NCBI RefSeq assembly: GCF_050314255.1
Contig: NZ_JBNPMZ010000033.1
Coordinates: 1 to 13,098, forward strand
Source of the DNA: Claveliimonas sp034178805
GTDB taxonomy: Bacteria; Bacillota; Clostridia; Lachnospirales; Lachnospiraceae
DNA length: 13,098 bases
Direction of reading: 5' to 3'
The notes under the pieces are model-generated. The model was not told the DNA's origin and searched no databases. It saw nothing but the letters and a program-made list of their open reading frames with translations. Shown one piece after another: positions 6,345-13,078 of this stretch (positions are counted from its first letter, which is position 1; each line of letters starts with the position of its first letter). Made by a program: the position numbers and the translations under genes.

Positions 6345-6767
6345 ATGAAAAAGAAGTATAAGTACATTCAGTTGCCCCCACTGCCAGAAGATCTGGAGGC
6401 TTATGCTGTGGAGTTGATCTGGCAATTTGCCAGGTTACACGATGCAGAACAAAATGCTGTTTTGCTGCAATTAGTGGCCATGTTAGAGGGGACGGATGAT
6501 AAGGAAAACAGTGATAACATAATACGGGAAATTCTGGAAGAATGTAATGGTGAAAGAGAAAGTCCTGTCATGTTACAGTATGTTAACACTTTGAGAAAAT
6601 TGGTGGGTAATATTGTTGCCGAAGCCTGTAAAATGGCAGCACTTATCTATCAAAAGTATTACGTGGAAAAGATTAATGTTGAAGATATATTGCATATTGA
6701 TGGAGTGACAGAAGATGTTTTGAATTTATTTTTGGAATATTTTATTGCTGAAAATAATAAAGAATAA
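6345..6767 (+). CDS. Hypothetical helical protein (140 aa)
   Basis: ATG follows GAGGAGGAATTTATC, an excellent ribosome binding site. The product starts with a basic KKKYKYIQLPPLPEDLE segment and is then acidic and probably all-helical, with no membrane segment, signal or recognisable catalytic motif. The gene follows the ClpX-like gene by 69 nt with no terminator between, so the two are probably co-transcribed. Its role could be adaptor, substrate or regulator of that unfoldase; this is inference from position only. The sequence after its stop is AT-rich and no hairpin terminator is obvious there. Confidence 0.75.
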   Translation: MKKKYKYIQLPPLPEDLEAYAVELIWQFARLHDAEQNAVLLQLVAMLEGTDDKENSDNIIREILEECNGERESPVMLQYVNTLRKLVGNIVAEACKMAALIYQKYYVEKINVEDILHIDGVTEDVLNLFLEYFIAENNKE

Positions 6768-6851
6768 TTAATGAAGTTTGCAAAACGGATATGCTTCTAT
6801 TAGAATTACAACTAGTTTTTATGGATTCTGTATATAGGTTCCCCTAGAATT

Positions 6852-6900
6852 TATAATAAAGTCGAATAAAGTCGAAAATAGGCTAAATAAGTTGAATAAT
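6852..6900. promoter_or_regulatory. Promoter box and 10-bp phased repeats before the XRE gene
   Basis: AATAAAGTCG occurs twice in tandem (6855-6864, 6865-6874), followed in the same 10-bp register by AAAATAGGCT, AAATAAGTTG and AATAAT. A TATAAT (6852-6857) overlaps the first unit. No good -35 is present on the plus strand. The helical phasing places each unit on one face of the DNA, as expected for cooperative binding, most simply by the XRE protein encoded 57 bp downstream. Confidence 0.45.
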
Positions 6901-6956
6901 TATTAATCATGGACGAGAATAATAGATACCATCTTTGGGATAGAAGGGAGAACTTT

Positions 6957-7274
6957 ATGGACTTTAGATCAGTAGGGAGCAGAATAAAAAAAGCAAGAGA
7001 AAAAATGAATCTGACACAGGAAGAATTGGCTGCACTATTAGATTTAAGTACTACACATATCAGCGTCATTGAACGAGGTGTGAAACCACCAAAGTTGGAG
7101 ACTTTTATCCGGATAGCCAATGCTTTGAATGTATCAGCGGACTATCTCCTAATAGATGTAGTAAACAATTCGTCAGAAGGTGTGGCAAATGAGCTGGCTA
7201 AAGCCATAGAAGCACTGCCTACAAAAGAAAGAGAGAAAGTATTTGCTGTGATTCGGCTAATGACGGAGCAGTAA
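6957..7274 (+). CDS. XRE-family transcriptional regulator
   Basis: A 105-residue protein with an N-terminal Cro/C1-type helix-turn-helix. RIKKAREKMNLTQEELAALL leads into LSTTHISVIERGVKPP and TFIRIANALNVSADYLL, the full HTH_3 pattern (about residues 7-62). The C-terminal 40 residues (AKAIEALPTKEREKV) are helical and probably dimerise the protein. ATG 6957 is preferred because AGAAGGGAG lies 7-8 nt before it; an ATG at 6909 has no such site. It probably binds the phased repeats upstream of itself and may also control the neighbouring surface-protein gene. No ImmA-type peptidase partner is adjacent. A hairpin terminator follows. Confidence 0.88.
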   Translation: MDFRSVGSRIKKAREKMNLTQEELAALLDLSTTHISVIERGVKPPKLETFIRIANALNVSADYLLIDVVNNSSEGVANELAKAIEALPTKEREKVFAVIRLMTEQ

Positions 7275-7293
7275 ATAAGTACTTATGTAAGAA

Positions 7294-7323
7294 GGGAATC
7301 AACTATAGTTGGTTCTCTTTTTT
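7294..7323 (+). terminator. Terminator of the XRE gene
   Basis: GGGAATCAAC pairs with GTTGGTTCTC (two G-U pairs) around loop TATA, followed by six T. The wobble pairs hold only in plus-strand RNA, which supports a terminator reading in the direction of the XRE gene. It is unrelated to the repeated palindrome. Confidence 0.8.
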
Positions 7324-7353
7324 AGGTTAAATATAATTAGTACGGAAAACATA

Positions 7354-7411
7354 TAGACAGATTCACCAGAATTGTGCTATAGTAATTCTATTAGAACTAT
7401 GCATAATTCTA
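7354..7411 (+). promoter_or_regulatory. Promoter and operator-like dyads for the surface protein
   Basis: TAGACA (7354-7359), 18 bp, then TATAGT (7378-7383) is a fair sigma-A promoter. Two dyads cover and follow the -10 box: AGAATT/AATTCT (7369-7390) and TAGAA/TTCTA (7392-7411). They would suit a repressor, for example the XRE protein just upstream. The leader then carries AAAGGGAGG at 7449-7457, far from the start, and GGTGA at 7474-7478, well placed. Confidence 0.45.
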
Positions 7412-7485
7412 ATATAATTATGAAACTGTTGATTAATATGGATATTTGAAAGGGAGGAAACAGGGGAAAGACCTGGTGAAGTGTT

Positions 7486-10400
7486 ATGAGAAGAGAAGCT
7501 ATAGTTGCTTTGGCTGCAATTACAGGTGCTACATCCGTAGCAGGACCGGTTATAACCGTATGTGCAGCAGAAACATCAGATATTGAAGGTGTAAAGCAGG
7601 AGCTTGATAAGGAGAAAGCTGCCCTGGAGCAGGCTAAGGCAGAAAAAGAGCAGGCACAGGCTGTTTTTGATCAGGCAAAGAAAGAATTGGAAGATGCGCA
7701 GGCTGCTTTGGAGAAAGCAACCAAAGATGCAGAGGACGCTTTTGATAAGGTGCATACAGATGCATTGAAAGCGAAAGAAGATGCCCAGGCAAATGTTCAG
7801 GCAAAGAAAACTGCATATGAAGAAGCACAGAAAGCGCTGGAGGATGCTCAGAAAGCAGTAACTGATGCAGAAGCAAAGGTTGCTGAAAAAGAAGAAGCTT
7901 TGAAGAAACTGGAAGCCCAGGGCGAGGGTGTAACCAGTGAAGAAGTTGAAAAAGCAAAAACTGCATATGAAAATGCACAGGCTGCAGAAGCGCAGGCTCA
8001 GAAAGATGTCGAGAGCAAAAAGAAAGCCCTGGAAGATGCACAGGCTGCAGAAGCAGAGGCAAAATCTGTATATAATGAAGCAATCAGTGCAAAAGAACAG
8101 GCAGATCAGGCGGTTTCTTTGGCAAAAGCAGAACTGGATTCCGCAGAATCAGCTTTGGAACAGGCAAAGAAAGATGCAGACTCTCCGGAATTTGCCGCTG
8201 CTGAACAGGCAGTAAAAGATGCGGAAAGTGCCCTGGAAAATGCAGAAAAAGAAGCAGAGAGCGCAAGACAGGCAGTTGCTGATGCGAAAACTGCATTAGC
8301 CCAGAAGAAAGCAGACAAGGAAACAGCAGAGAGTGTTTTACAGGAGAAGCAGACGGCGCTGGCAAATGCAGAGGAAGCACTAAAGAAAGCACAGGAGTCT
8401 CAGGGAAGCACAGTGACCAAGGAAGAAGTAGACCAGGCACAGAAAGACGTTGATGATGCAACCGCAGTAGTGGAATCTGCACAGGCAAAGAAAGACCAGG
8501 CGGCTCAGGCTGTTGTAGATGCAGAAAACGCTAAAAAAGCTGCTGACCAGAAAGTGGCAGACGCAAAAGCAGACATGGATGCTGAAAAGGAAGCACTGGA
8601 TGTGAAAAAAGCGCAGGCTGAAAAAGGTTCATTGGGATTTTTCGAGGAGCAGAATAACAAGGGCGCGATCAAGATTCTGACAGAAGACTCCCTTGCAAAA
8701 GAATATACGCACATTGGACAGGAAGGCGATGCAACTGATCTGGAGCAGATGAAGCGTACCATGGATTACATGGATGAATGTAACCGTATCCGCGCAGAGG
8801 AAGGGTTGGAACCGTTCGTGGTATCTCACGAAATGATGGCTGCTGCACAGGCACAGGCAAATTACGCTTCCGTAAAAAATGCACACTCCAAATATTATCT
8901 TATTGGAGAAAACTTGGCTTCTGGAGATTTCATGAATCCGGCACAGGGCATTCATGCACCGTTTGTTGGATGGTATGACGAAGAAAAAGAAATGTATGAC
9001 GAAGGAGAAAGAAATGAACGCAAAGTTGGACATTATTTAAACATCATCGGTCAGTACAAAATTACCGGATATGCCATCAGCTATATGCTGAATCCACCTT
9101 CATGGGCGGAAGGAATTGATATGGAAGTGCATAGTCAGGTGTTTAATGGGGATATCCCTACCGGAGATGAAATGGCTGTCAATAGTGAAAAAACCTACAG
9201 TGTGGACGAATACAGAAAACTGTTTAATGAGTATTACAATTCTGTAACCAATTTCTCAGAAGATGACTACAATAAAGCTGTAGAAGCATACAGCGCAGCT
9301 GTTGCAGAACAGAAAAAAGCAGAAACTGCACTTGCGGATGCAAATGAGTCTTTGGAAAATGCAAAAAAAGAACTGAATCAGGCTATGGCAGATCTGGATG
9401 CGAAAAAAGTTATCCTTGAAGAGAAAAAGGAAGCGTTTGAAAGTACTGGAACAGAAGAGGAAGTAGAGAAAGCAGAAAAAGCAGTAGAAGAAGCAAAAGC
9501 AGCAGTGGCACAGGCACAGGCAGATGTGGATAACTGTACCGCCGAAGTTGCAAACGCAGAGGCTGCTCTGGAAAATGCTGAATCTGCACTGGAGGAGAAA
9601 AATAATGCTGTAGAAGCTGCAAAACAGGTTGTGTCAGAGAAACAGGCACTCCGTGATGAATTTTCTCAGGCGGTAAAGGAAGCACAGGATAACTACGACG
9701 CGAAAAAGAAAGTCTTCGATGAAAAGACCCTTGTGCAGGAAGATGCTGCTCAGAAAGCTACGGAAGCAGAAAATGCTGTTTCTGATAAAGCAGAAGCAGT
9801 TCAGAGAGCATCTGCTGCCTATGAGGAAGCACAGGCGGATTATGCAGAGAAAGCCGAAGCTGTGGAAGCTGCAAAACAGGCTTATGAGGACATCTTGAAA
9901 CAGCAGGAAGAGAGCAAAGAACAGTCGGAAGCTCTTGAGAAAGCAAAGAAAGAACTGGAAGCTGCCAAAGCGGATCTTTCTGAAAAACAGGAGATTTTAA
10001 GAAAAGCAACACAGGCAGAAGCAGAAGCACTTGCAGAACTCGATAAAGCAAAAGCAGACCTTGAAATCGCAAAGGATAAGCAGGTACGTGCGGAATCCAT
10101 CACTTTTGAGGATGCGAAGGAGGAAGCAATCGTTGATGAAGAATTTGCTTATCTGAATGAATTCATTCAGGCAATCCGTGATGCGGAAACCGCAAAAGCA
10201 CAGGCTGATGAAGCATATGCAGTTGCGGAAGCAGACCTTGCAGAAAAGTCTGAGACTTTCAAAAATGTCAATGCAAGATATCTTGCATTGAAAGCTCAGT
10301 ATGATAAATTACTTGCTGAGAAAGAAGCAGAAGAGGCAATAAAAGATACTCAAAATCAGGGAACGCAGAAACCGGCTGAACAGGGAACTACAAATCAGAA

Positions 10401-10542
10401 GCCTGCCCAGACTTCAGAGCAGAAAAAAGTGGCTTCTGGAAAAGTTCGGACGGGTGATCCGGCTCCGTTGGCATCACTGATGGTAACAATGAGTGGCTCT
10501 ATTGCTGCTATAGGAGCTGCTTTAAAACGTAGAAAGAAATAA
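7486..10542 (+). CDS. Wall-anchored coiled-coil protein with central CAP domain
   Basis: The 1018-residue product has a short signal peptide (residues 1-28, MRREAIVALAAIT then cleavage near VCAAETS). An Ala/Glu/Lys-rich heptad coiled coil covers about 30-385 and a second about 600-960. Between them, about 418-580, lies a CAP/SCP-PR1 domain: YMDECNRIRAEEGLEPF, AAQAQANYASVKNAHS, GENLASG, WYDEEKEMYD and VGHYLNIIG are its typical blocks. A Gln/Thr/Pro linker leads to VRTGD (987-991), a hydrophobic stretch and RRKK at the end, a sortase signal of the non-LPXTG 'TGD' kind. The coiled coils presumably hold the CAP domain away from the cell; a role in adhesion or host contact is inference. DNA-level similarity among heptad blocks makes internal length change likely. 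GGTGA sits 7 nt before ATG. The TA-like array downstream is separated by palindrome copy 8. Confidence 0.88.
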   Translation: MRREAIVALAAITGATSVAGPVITVCAAETSDIEGVKQELDKEKAALEQAKAEKEQAQAVFDQAKKELEDAQAALEKATKDAEDAFDKVHTDALKAKEDAQANVQAKKTAYEEAQKALEDAQKAVTDAEAKVAEKEEALKKLEAQGEGVTSEEVEKAKTAYENAQAAEAQAQKDVESKKKALEDAQAAEAEAKSVYNEAISAKEQADQAVSLAKAELDSAESALEQAKKDADSPEFAAAEQAVKDAESALENAEKEAESARQAVADAKTALAQKKADKETAESVLQEKQTALANAEEALKKAQESQGSTVTKEEVDQAQKDVDDATAVVESAQAKKDQAAQAVVDAENAKKAADQKVADAKADMDAEKEALDVKKAQAEKGSLGFFEEQNNKGAIKILTEDSLAKEYTHIGQEGDATDLEQMKRTMDYMDECNRIRAEEGLEPFVVSHEMMAAAQAQANYASVKNAHSKYYLIGENLASGDFMNPAQGIHAPFVGWYDEEKEMYDEGERNERKVGHYLNIIGQYKITGYAISYMLNPPSWAEGIDMEVHSQVFNGDIPTGDEMAVNSEKTYSVDEYRKLFNEYYNSVTNFSEDDYNKAVEAYSAAVAEQKKAETALADANESLENAKKELNQAMADLDAKKVILEEKKEAFESTGTEEEVEKAEKAVEEAKAAVAQAQADVDNCTAEVANAEAALENAESALEEKNNAVEAAKQVVSEKQALRDEFSQAVKEAQDNYDAKKKVFDEKTLVQEDAAQKATEAENAVSDKAEAVQRASAAYEEAQADYAEKAEAVEAAKQAYEDILKQQEESKEQSEALEKAKKELEAAKADLSEKQEILRKATQAEAEALAELDKAKADLEIAKDKQVRAESITFEDAKEEAIVDEEFAYLNEFIQAIRDAETAKAQADEAYAVAEADLAEKSETFKNVNARYLALKAQYDKLLAEKEAEEAIKDTQNQGTQKPAEQGTTNQKPAQTSEQKKVASGKVRTGDPAPLASLMVTMSGSIAAIGAALKRRKK

Positions 10543-10575
10543 TTGATAATAGGGTAGTAGAGATTTAGGTAGTAG

Positions 10576-10600
10576 AAAAGCGGAACTAGGTTCCGCTTTT
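10576..10600 (+). terminator. Repeat palindrome copy 8 (TAG loop)
   Basis: AAAAGCGGAAC-TAG-GTTCCGCTTTT, 33 nt after the surface-protein stop, which it can terminate. Its loop variant TAG is shared only with copy 9. Confidence 0.85.
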
Positions 10601-10610
10601 CGTACTATAG

Positions 10611-10997
10611 TATAGCACTTCAGGGACAACCGTTGAAGGGTTAGGATCTGATGGAAACGTCCACAACTGGCACAGAATGACAACTGCTGCTGGTCTTGCT
10701 GGTTGGGTCAGAGCGGATTATGTTACATCCGATATCGGATCCATACAGATGTCTGATTATTCCTTGCATTACTACAGAAAAGGGGTGGATGGTACATTAA
10801 ATATACGAAGTCAGCCTCAACATGATAGTGAATTAGTAGGCACCGTATCCACTCAAGATGAACCGCTTGCCTTTTATGGGGAGATAGGCACCGGTTATGG
10901 TTCTGACGGAATTATCCATGAATGGTATAAAATCACGACTAATGATGGTATAACAGGTTGGGTACGAAGTGACTTGATTTGGCGCGAACAAGGGTAG
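10611..10997 (+). pseudogene. 5'-truncated bacterial SH3 (SH3b) protein
   Basis: The frame is open from just after TAG 10608-10610 to the stop at 10995-10997. Residues before the first ATG (10677) already read as SH3b: EGLGSDGNVHNWHRM then AGLAGWVRADYV. A second SH3b domain follows complete: GTLNIRSQPQHDSELVGTV, EWYKITTNDGITGWVRSDLI. Thus the first domain lacks its N-terminal strands and the gene its start and any signal peptide, and the loss falls within about 10 bp of palindrome copy 8. SH3b domains usually bind cell wall in secreted hydrolases or adhesins. Use of ATG 10677 as a 106-residue protein is possible but has no ribosome binding site. Confidence 0.7.
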
Positions 10998-11090
10998 GGA
11001 AAGTCTTGCAGTCTAACACTGGCAAATCTGGTGTGGGATGGGATAGAACAATAGTAAATGCACAATATATATGGGATAGCATAGCATGTG

Positions 11091-11116
11091 AAAAAGCGGA
11101 ACTAGGTTCCGCTTTT
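11091..11116 (+). terminator. Repeat palindrome copy 9 (TAG loop)
   Basis: AAAAAGCGGAAC-TAG-GTTCCGCTTTT, about 94 nt after the SH3 frame. Same loop as copy 8, so the SH3 block is flanked by two like copies. Confidence 0.85.
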
Positions 11117-11149
11117 CTATAGTATAGAAAAAAATTTGGGAAAAGATTT

Positions 11150-11302
11150 ATGGACAAAAAAGAGACTAATATTACACTGGAACGAAAAACGGCTGCCAAT
11201 ATTTATGCAGAATTAGCAGAGTCAAGATCTTGCTACGAACGAGGTGAGTATGAGGATTTCGATGATGCATTAGATGAAATAAGTGAAAAATATGACTTAT
11301 AG
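11150..11302 (+). CDS. Small antitoxin-like protein (50 aa), no toxin beside it
   Basis: ATG 11150 opens 50 codons to TAG 11300-11302, too short for many gene finders. The product starts MDKKETNITLERKTAANIY and ends ERGEYEDFDDALDEISEKY. The basic N-terminal half followed by an acidic aromatic tail resembles the toxin-binding tail of small type II antitoxins. The ribosome binding site is weak (TTGGGAAAAG, 11136-11145). No toxin gene follows; palindrome copy 10 comes 42 nt later. It may be an orphan antitoxin or an unrelated small protein. Family assignment is inference from style only. Confidence 0.5.
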   Translation: MDKKETNITLERKTAANIYAELAESRSCYERGEYEDFDDALDEISEKYDL

Positions 11303-11343
11303 AGTTATAATATCTAGAAGATGGAGCTATTGAGATTAAATTG

Positions 11344-11369
11344 AAAAGCGGAACTAAGTTCCGCTTTTT
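11344..11369 (+). terminator. Repeat palindrome copy 10 (TAA loop)
   Basis: AAAAGCGGAAC-TAA-GTTCCGCTTTTT, ending the small antitoxin-like block. Loop as in copy 4. Confidence 0.85.
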
Positions 11370-11509
11370 GATTTATGAACAATCAGTCAATGTTGGTACA
11401 ATGTTTAATCTCCTTATTTCGAGAAGTAATATAGAATCTGTCGATTGTACAGGGATTTGGAATATAAGCAATCAAGCATATGATGAAAAACAGATGTAAT
11501 GACATTGTG

Positions 11510-11538
11510 TTTACATGAAGTGGGCGTTGTGATATGAT
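11510..11538 (+). promoter_or_regulatory. Promoter of the RelB/RelE operon
   Basis: TTTACA (11510-11515), exactly 17 bp, TATGAT (11533-11538): each box differs from consensus by one base. Transcription would begin near 11545, at the Shine-Dalgarno, giving a very short leader. This rules out the upstream in-frame ATG at 11534, which lies inside the -10 box. Confidence 0.7.
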
Positions 11539-11560
11539 TAAGAAAAAGGAGGTATGTCTG

Positions 11561-11881
11561 ATGGCTACAAAGTTAAATGTTGCAACAGCGCCAAAGGATT
11601 CAACTTTCCAGGTGAGAATCAATTCAGAAATCAAGAAAACCGTTGAAGATATTTATGCAAAAACCGGAATGACGTTGACAGATGCATTTAATACATTTAT
11701 TCAGCAGTCACTTAATGTTGAAGGGTTACCTTTCATAGTAACGAAAAACAGTAAAGAAGCACTAAAAGAACAGTCAATTGCAATGCTTATGCTTGATTTA
11801 AAACGAGCAGAAGAAAGAGCAGAGATTGAAGGCTGGATAGATGCAGATGATTTGGAAAAAGAATTGGGGATACTTGATTGA
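11561..11881 (+). CDS. RelB/DinJ-family antitoxin
   Basis: A 106-residue protein. The N-terminal part carries the ribbon-helix-helix of RelB/DinJ antitoxins: STFQVRINSEIKKTVEDIY, then KTGMTLTDAFNTFIQQSL and the GLPF element. The acidic C-terminus (RAEERAEIEGWIDADDLEK) would wrap the toxin. ATG 11561 follows AAGGAGG by 8 nt. The stop TGA overlaps the toxin's TTG start (TTGA), giving tight coupling. It should autorepress the promoter at 11510-11538 together with the toxin. A fragment related to this gene lies at 12412-12573. Confidence 0.88.
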   Translation: MATKLNVATAPKDSTFQVRINSEIKKTVEDIYAKTGMTLTDAFNTFIQQSLNVEGLPFIVTKNSKEALKEQSIAMLMLDLKRAEERAEIEGWIDADDLEKELGILD

Positions 11882-12222
11882 AAAAGATAAAATATACTCC
11901 TGATGCAGCAGACAAGCTGCGAGAGCTTAAAAAGGTAATTACACAGCGATATGGTACAAATAGAGCAAAAGAAATAATCAAAATAATAACAGATGCTATA
12001 AGAGGTCTCTGTGAGAATGAAAAGAAAGGACCGGAAGTATCACAGATGTTTGATGTTGTTACTGATTATAGATACTTATTTGTGTCTAAGAATTATGTGT
12101 TTTATCGTATCGAAGATGAATATATTCGAATAATCAATATTTATCATGAAAGAGAGGAGTTTATGTGGCATCTATTCGGTATTGATACCACTCCACAAGA
12201 AACGATTGATTATTGGGATTAG
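11878..12222 (+). CDS. RelE/ParE-family toxin
   Basis: A 114-residue protein starting at TTG, which overlaps the antitoxin stop; GGGGA lies 7 nt upstream. The pattern KKIKYTPDAADKLRELKKV at the start and YRYLFVSKNYVFYRIEDEY followed by IRIINIYHEREEFMWHLFG near the end fit the RelE/ParE fold. RelE members cleave mRNA on the ribosome and ParE members poison gyrase; the sequence here does not clearly decide which. The length is usual for the family or slightly long. Palindrome copy 11 follows 6 nt after the stop and probably ends the operon. Confidence 0.85.
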   Translation: MKKIKYTPDAADKLRELKKVITQRYGTNRAKEIIKIITDAIRGLCENEKKGPEVSQMFDVVTDYRYLFVSKNYVFYRIEDEYIRIINIYHEREEFMWHLFGIDTTPQETIDYWD

Positions 12223-12228
12223 TATATG

Positions 12229-12258
12229 AAAAAAGCGGAACTTAGTTCCGCTTTTTTT
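12229..12258 (+). terminator. Repeat palindrome copy 11 (intrinsic terminator)
   Basis: AAAAAAGCGGAAC-TTA-GTTCCGCTTTTTTT, with the longest T-tract of the set. It is the last complete copy; a decayed half-copy (AAAGCGGAATTG) occurs at about 12713. Confidence 0.88.
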
Positions 12259-12358
12259 GAGTAGATTTATTATGACACAAAGAGTATCAGATTAATTTGG
12301 AATTTAATGGAAAACCTCCATTTCTAGGCATTTTTGAGTGTATAGACAGGGTTCGAGC

Positions 12359-12377
12359 TCCTAATCGCGCATTAGGA
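12359..12377. other. Perfect small hairpin TCCTAAT/ATTAGGA
   Basis: A 7-bp stem around loop CGCGC, preceded by GGGTTCGAGC, which resembles a tRNA T-arm, though no tRNA can be built around it. It lies between palindrome copy 11 and the antitoxin remnant and could be a junction or attachment remnant. Confidence 0.3.
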
Positions 12378-12411
12378 ATCACTGTTTTGACGTTGTCTAA
12401 CGTTGGGGCGA

Positions 12412-12573
12412 TGATTTTTTTGTGTAAAAACCGGAATGATGTTGATAGATGCATTTAATATATTTGTTAAACAATCATTTAATGTTGAGTGTCTACCTCT
12501 TATTACAAAAAATAGTAAAGAAGCATTGAAAAATAGTCACTCAGAACTTGTAACTTTCTGTGAGAAAATCTGA
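12412..12573 (+). pseudogene. Decayed fragment of a RelB-like antitoxin gene
   Basis: KTGMMLIDAFNIFVKQSFN, then VECLPLITKNSKEALKNSH, match residues about 34-70 of the intact antitoxin at 11561-11881 (KTGMTLTDAFNTFIQQSLN; VEGLPFIVTKNSKEALKEQ), and DNA identity is high over the same stretch. The N-terminal ribbon is gone and the C-terminus changes after KEALK to an unrelated tail, stop at 12571. No toxin follows. It is the remains of a second TA pair or a partial duplication of the intact one. Confidence 0.75.
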
Positions 12574-12795
12574 ATATAAAAAGGAAAGTGTATATTTATA
12601 TGTAGACGAACAGTTTGAAAGAAATTGAGTATTATAAAAAAATAATAAAAAGGCGTCTATTGTAGAAAAAATCTTTCATATTACATGTAAATAAATCTTT
12701 CGGTTTGTGAATAAAGCGGAATTGTTTTAATACACTTAAACATACTAGGCTGACTTTAAGCAGAGAATTGATATCAAGGAGGTGGAAGCTCCGCT
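12574..12795. other. AT-rich gap before the 58-codon gene
   Basis: I see no gene with a start signal. A 17-codon frame (LKEIEYYKKIIKRRLL) near 12617 and YVDEQFERN just before it suggest a decayed small gene in two frames. The half-palindrome near 12713 lies here. Confidence 0.35.
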
Positions 12796-12972
12796 ATGCA
12801 GAAAAGAAAACTAAATTATAGATTTCATAATCCGAACTCAATGGCAGCAACCGCCGATTACATACTAAAAATTCTAATAGATGCCAATTCAGACAAGGTC
12901 GAAAGAGCGATTCAGGCTGCGGCGGATCAAGTTGCTCTGGAAACGGAATGTGAGGAGGGGGGTTCTTCGTAA
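12796..12972 (+). CDS. Small conserved protein of recombinase-linked type (58 aa)
   Basis: ATG 12796 is preceded by AAGGAGGTGG (12778-12787), and 58 codons run to TAA 12970-12972. The product reads LNYRFHNPNSMAATADYIL, then KILIDANSDKVERAIQAAA. I recall 'NYRFHNPN...ADYILKILIEAN...KVERAIQ' proteins as small genes lying just before site-specific recombinase genes in Clostridial mobile elements; the molecular role is unknown to me. GGAG of the ribosome binding site can pair with CTCC (12789-12792), which may modulate translation. The next gene would start beyond the window. Confidence 0.75.
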   Translation: MQKRKLNYRFHNPNSMAATADYILKILIDANSDKVERAIQAAADQVALETECEEGGSS

Positions 12973-13050
12973 AGGTTCTTCGTAAATGGTGCGTGGAATT
13001 CCCTTTTTGGAAATTATAAACAAAAATATGAGATATTATCGAGAATATTG

Positions 13051-13078
13051 TTTGCAAAAAGCGTAAATGGAATATAAT
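13051..13078 (+). promoter_or_regulatory. Promoter pointing out of the window
   Basis: TTTGCA (13051-13056), 16 bp, TATAAT (13073-13078), a perfect -10 box. It would drive whatever follows the 58-codon gene, a recombinase by context. Confidence 0.5.

Noticed and set aside
5762..6367. 201-codon minus-strand frame opposite the ClpX-like gene
   Set aside because: Antisense shadow of a gene with clear AAA+ motifs; no start signals.
6909..6956. Longer N-terminus for the XRE regulator
   Set aside because: No ribosome binding site before 6909, and the family begins near the second ATG at 6957.
7634..10103. Several long minus-strand frames under the surface-protein gene
   Set aside because: Leu/Pro/His- or Ser/Ala-rich antisense shadows produced by the repetitive Ala/Glu/Lys coding sequence.
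11534..11560. Earlier ATG for the antitoxin
   Set aside because: It lies within the -10 box and lacks a Shine-Dalgarno; ATG 11561 follows AAGGAGG by 8 nt.
479..12258. Palindromes as integron attC sites or CRISPR repeats
   Set aside because: The attC core motifs are missing, and spacing runs from 115 bp to several kb with genes between, unlike CRISPR spacers. No integrase or cas gene is seen.
12345..12380. tRNA gene suggested by GGGTTCGAGC
   Set aside because: No acceptor, D or anticodon arms can be formed around it.
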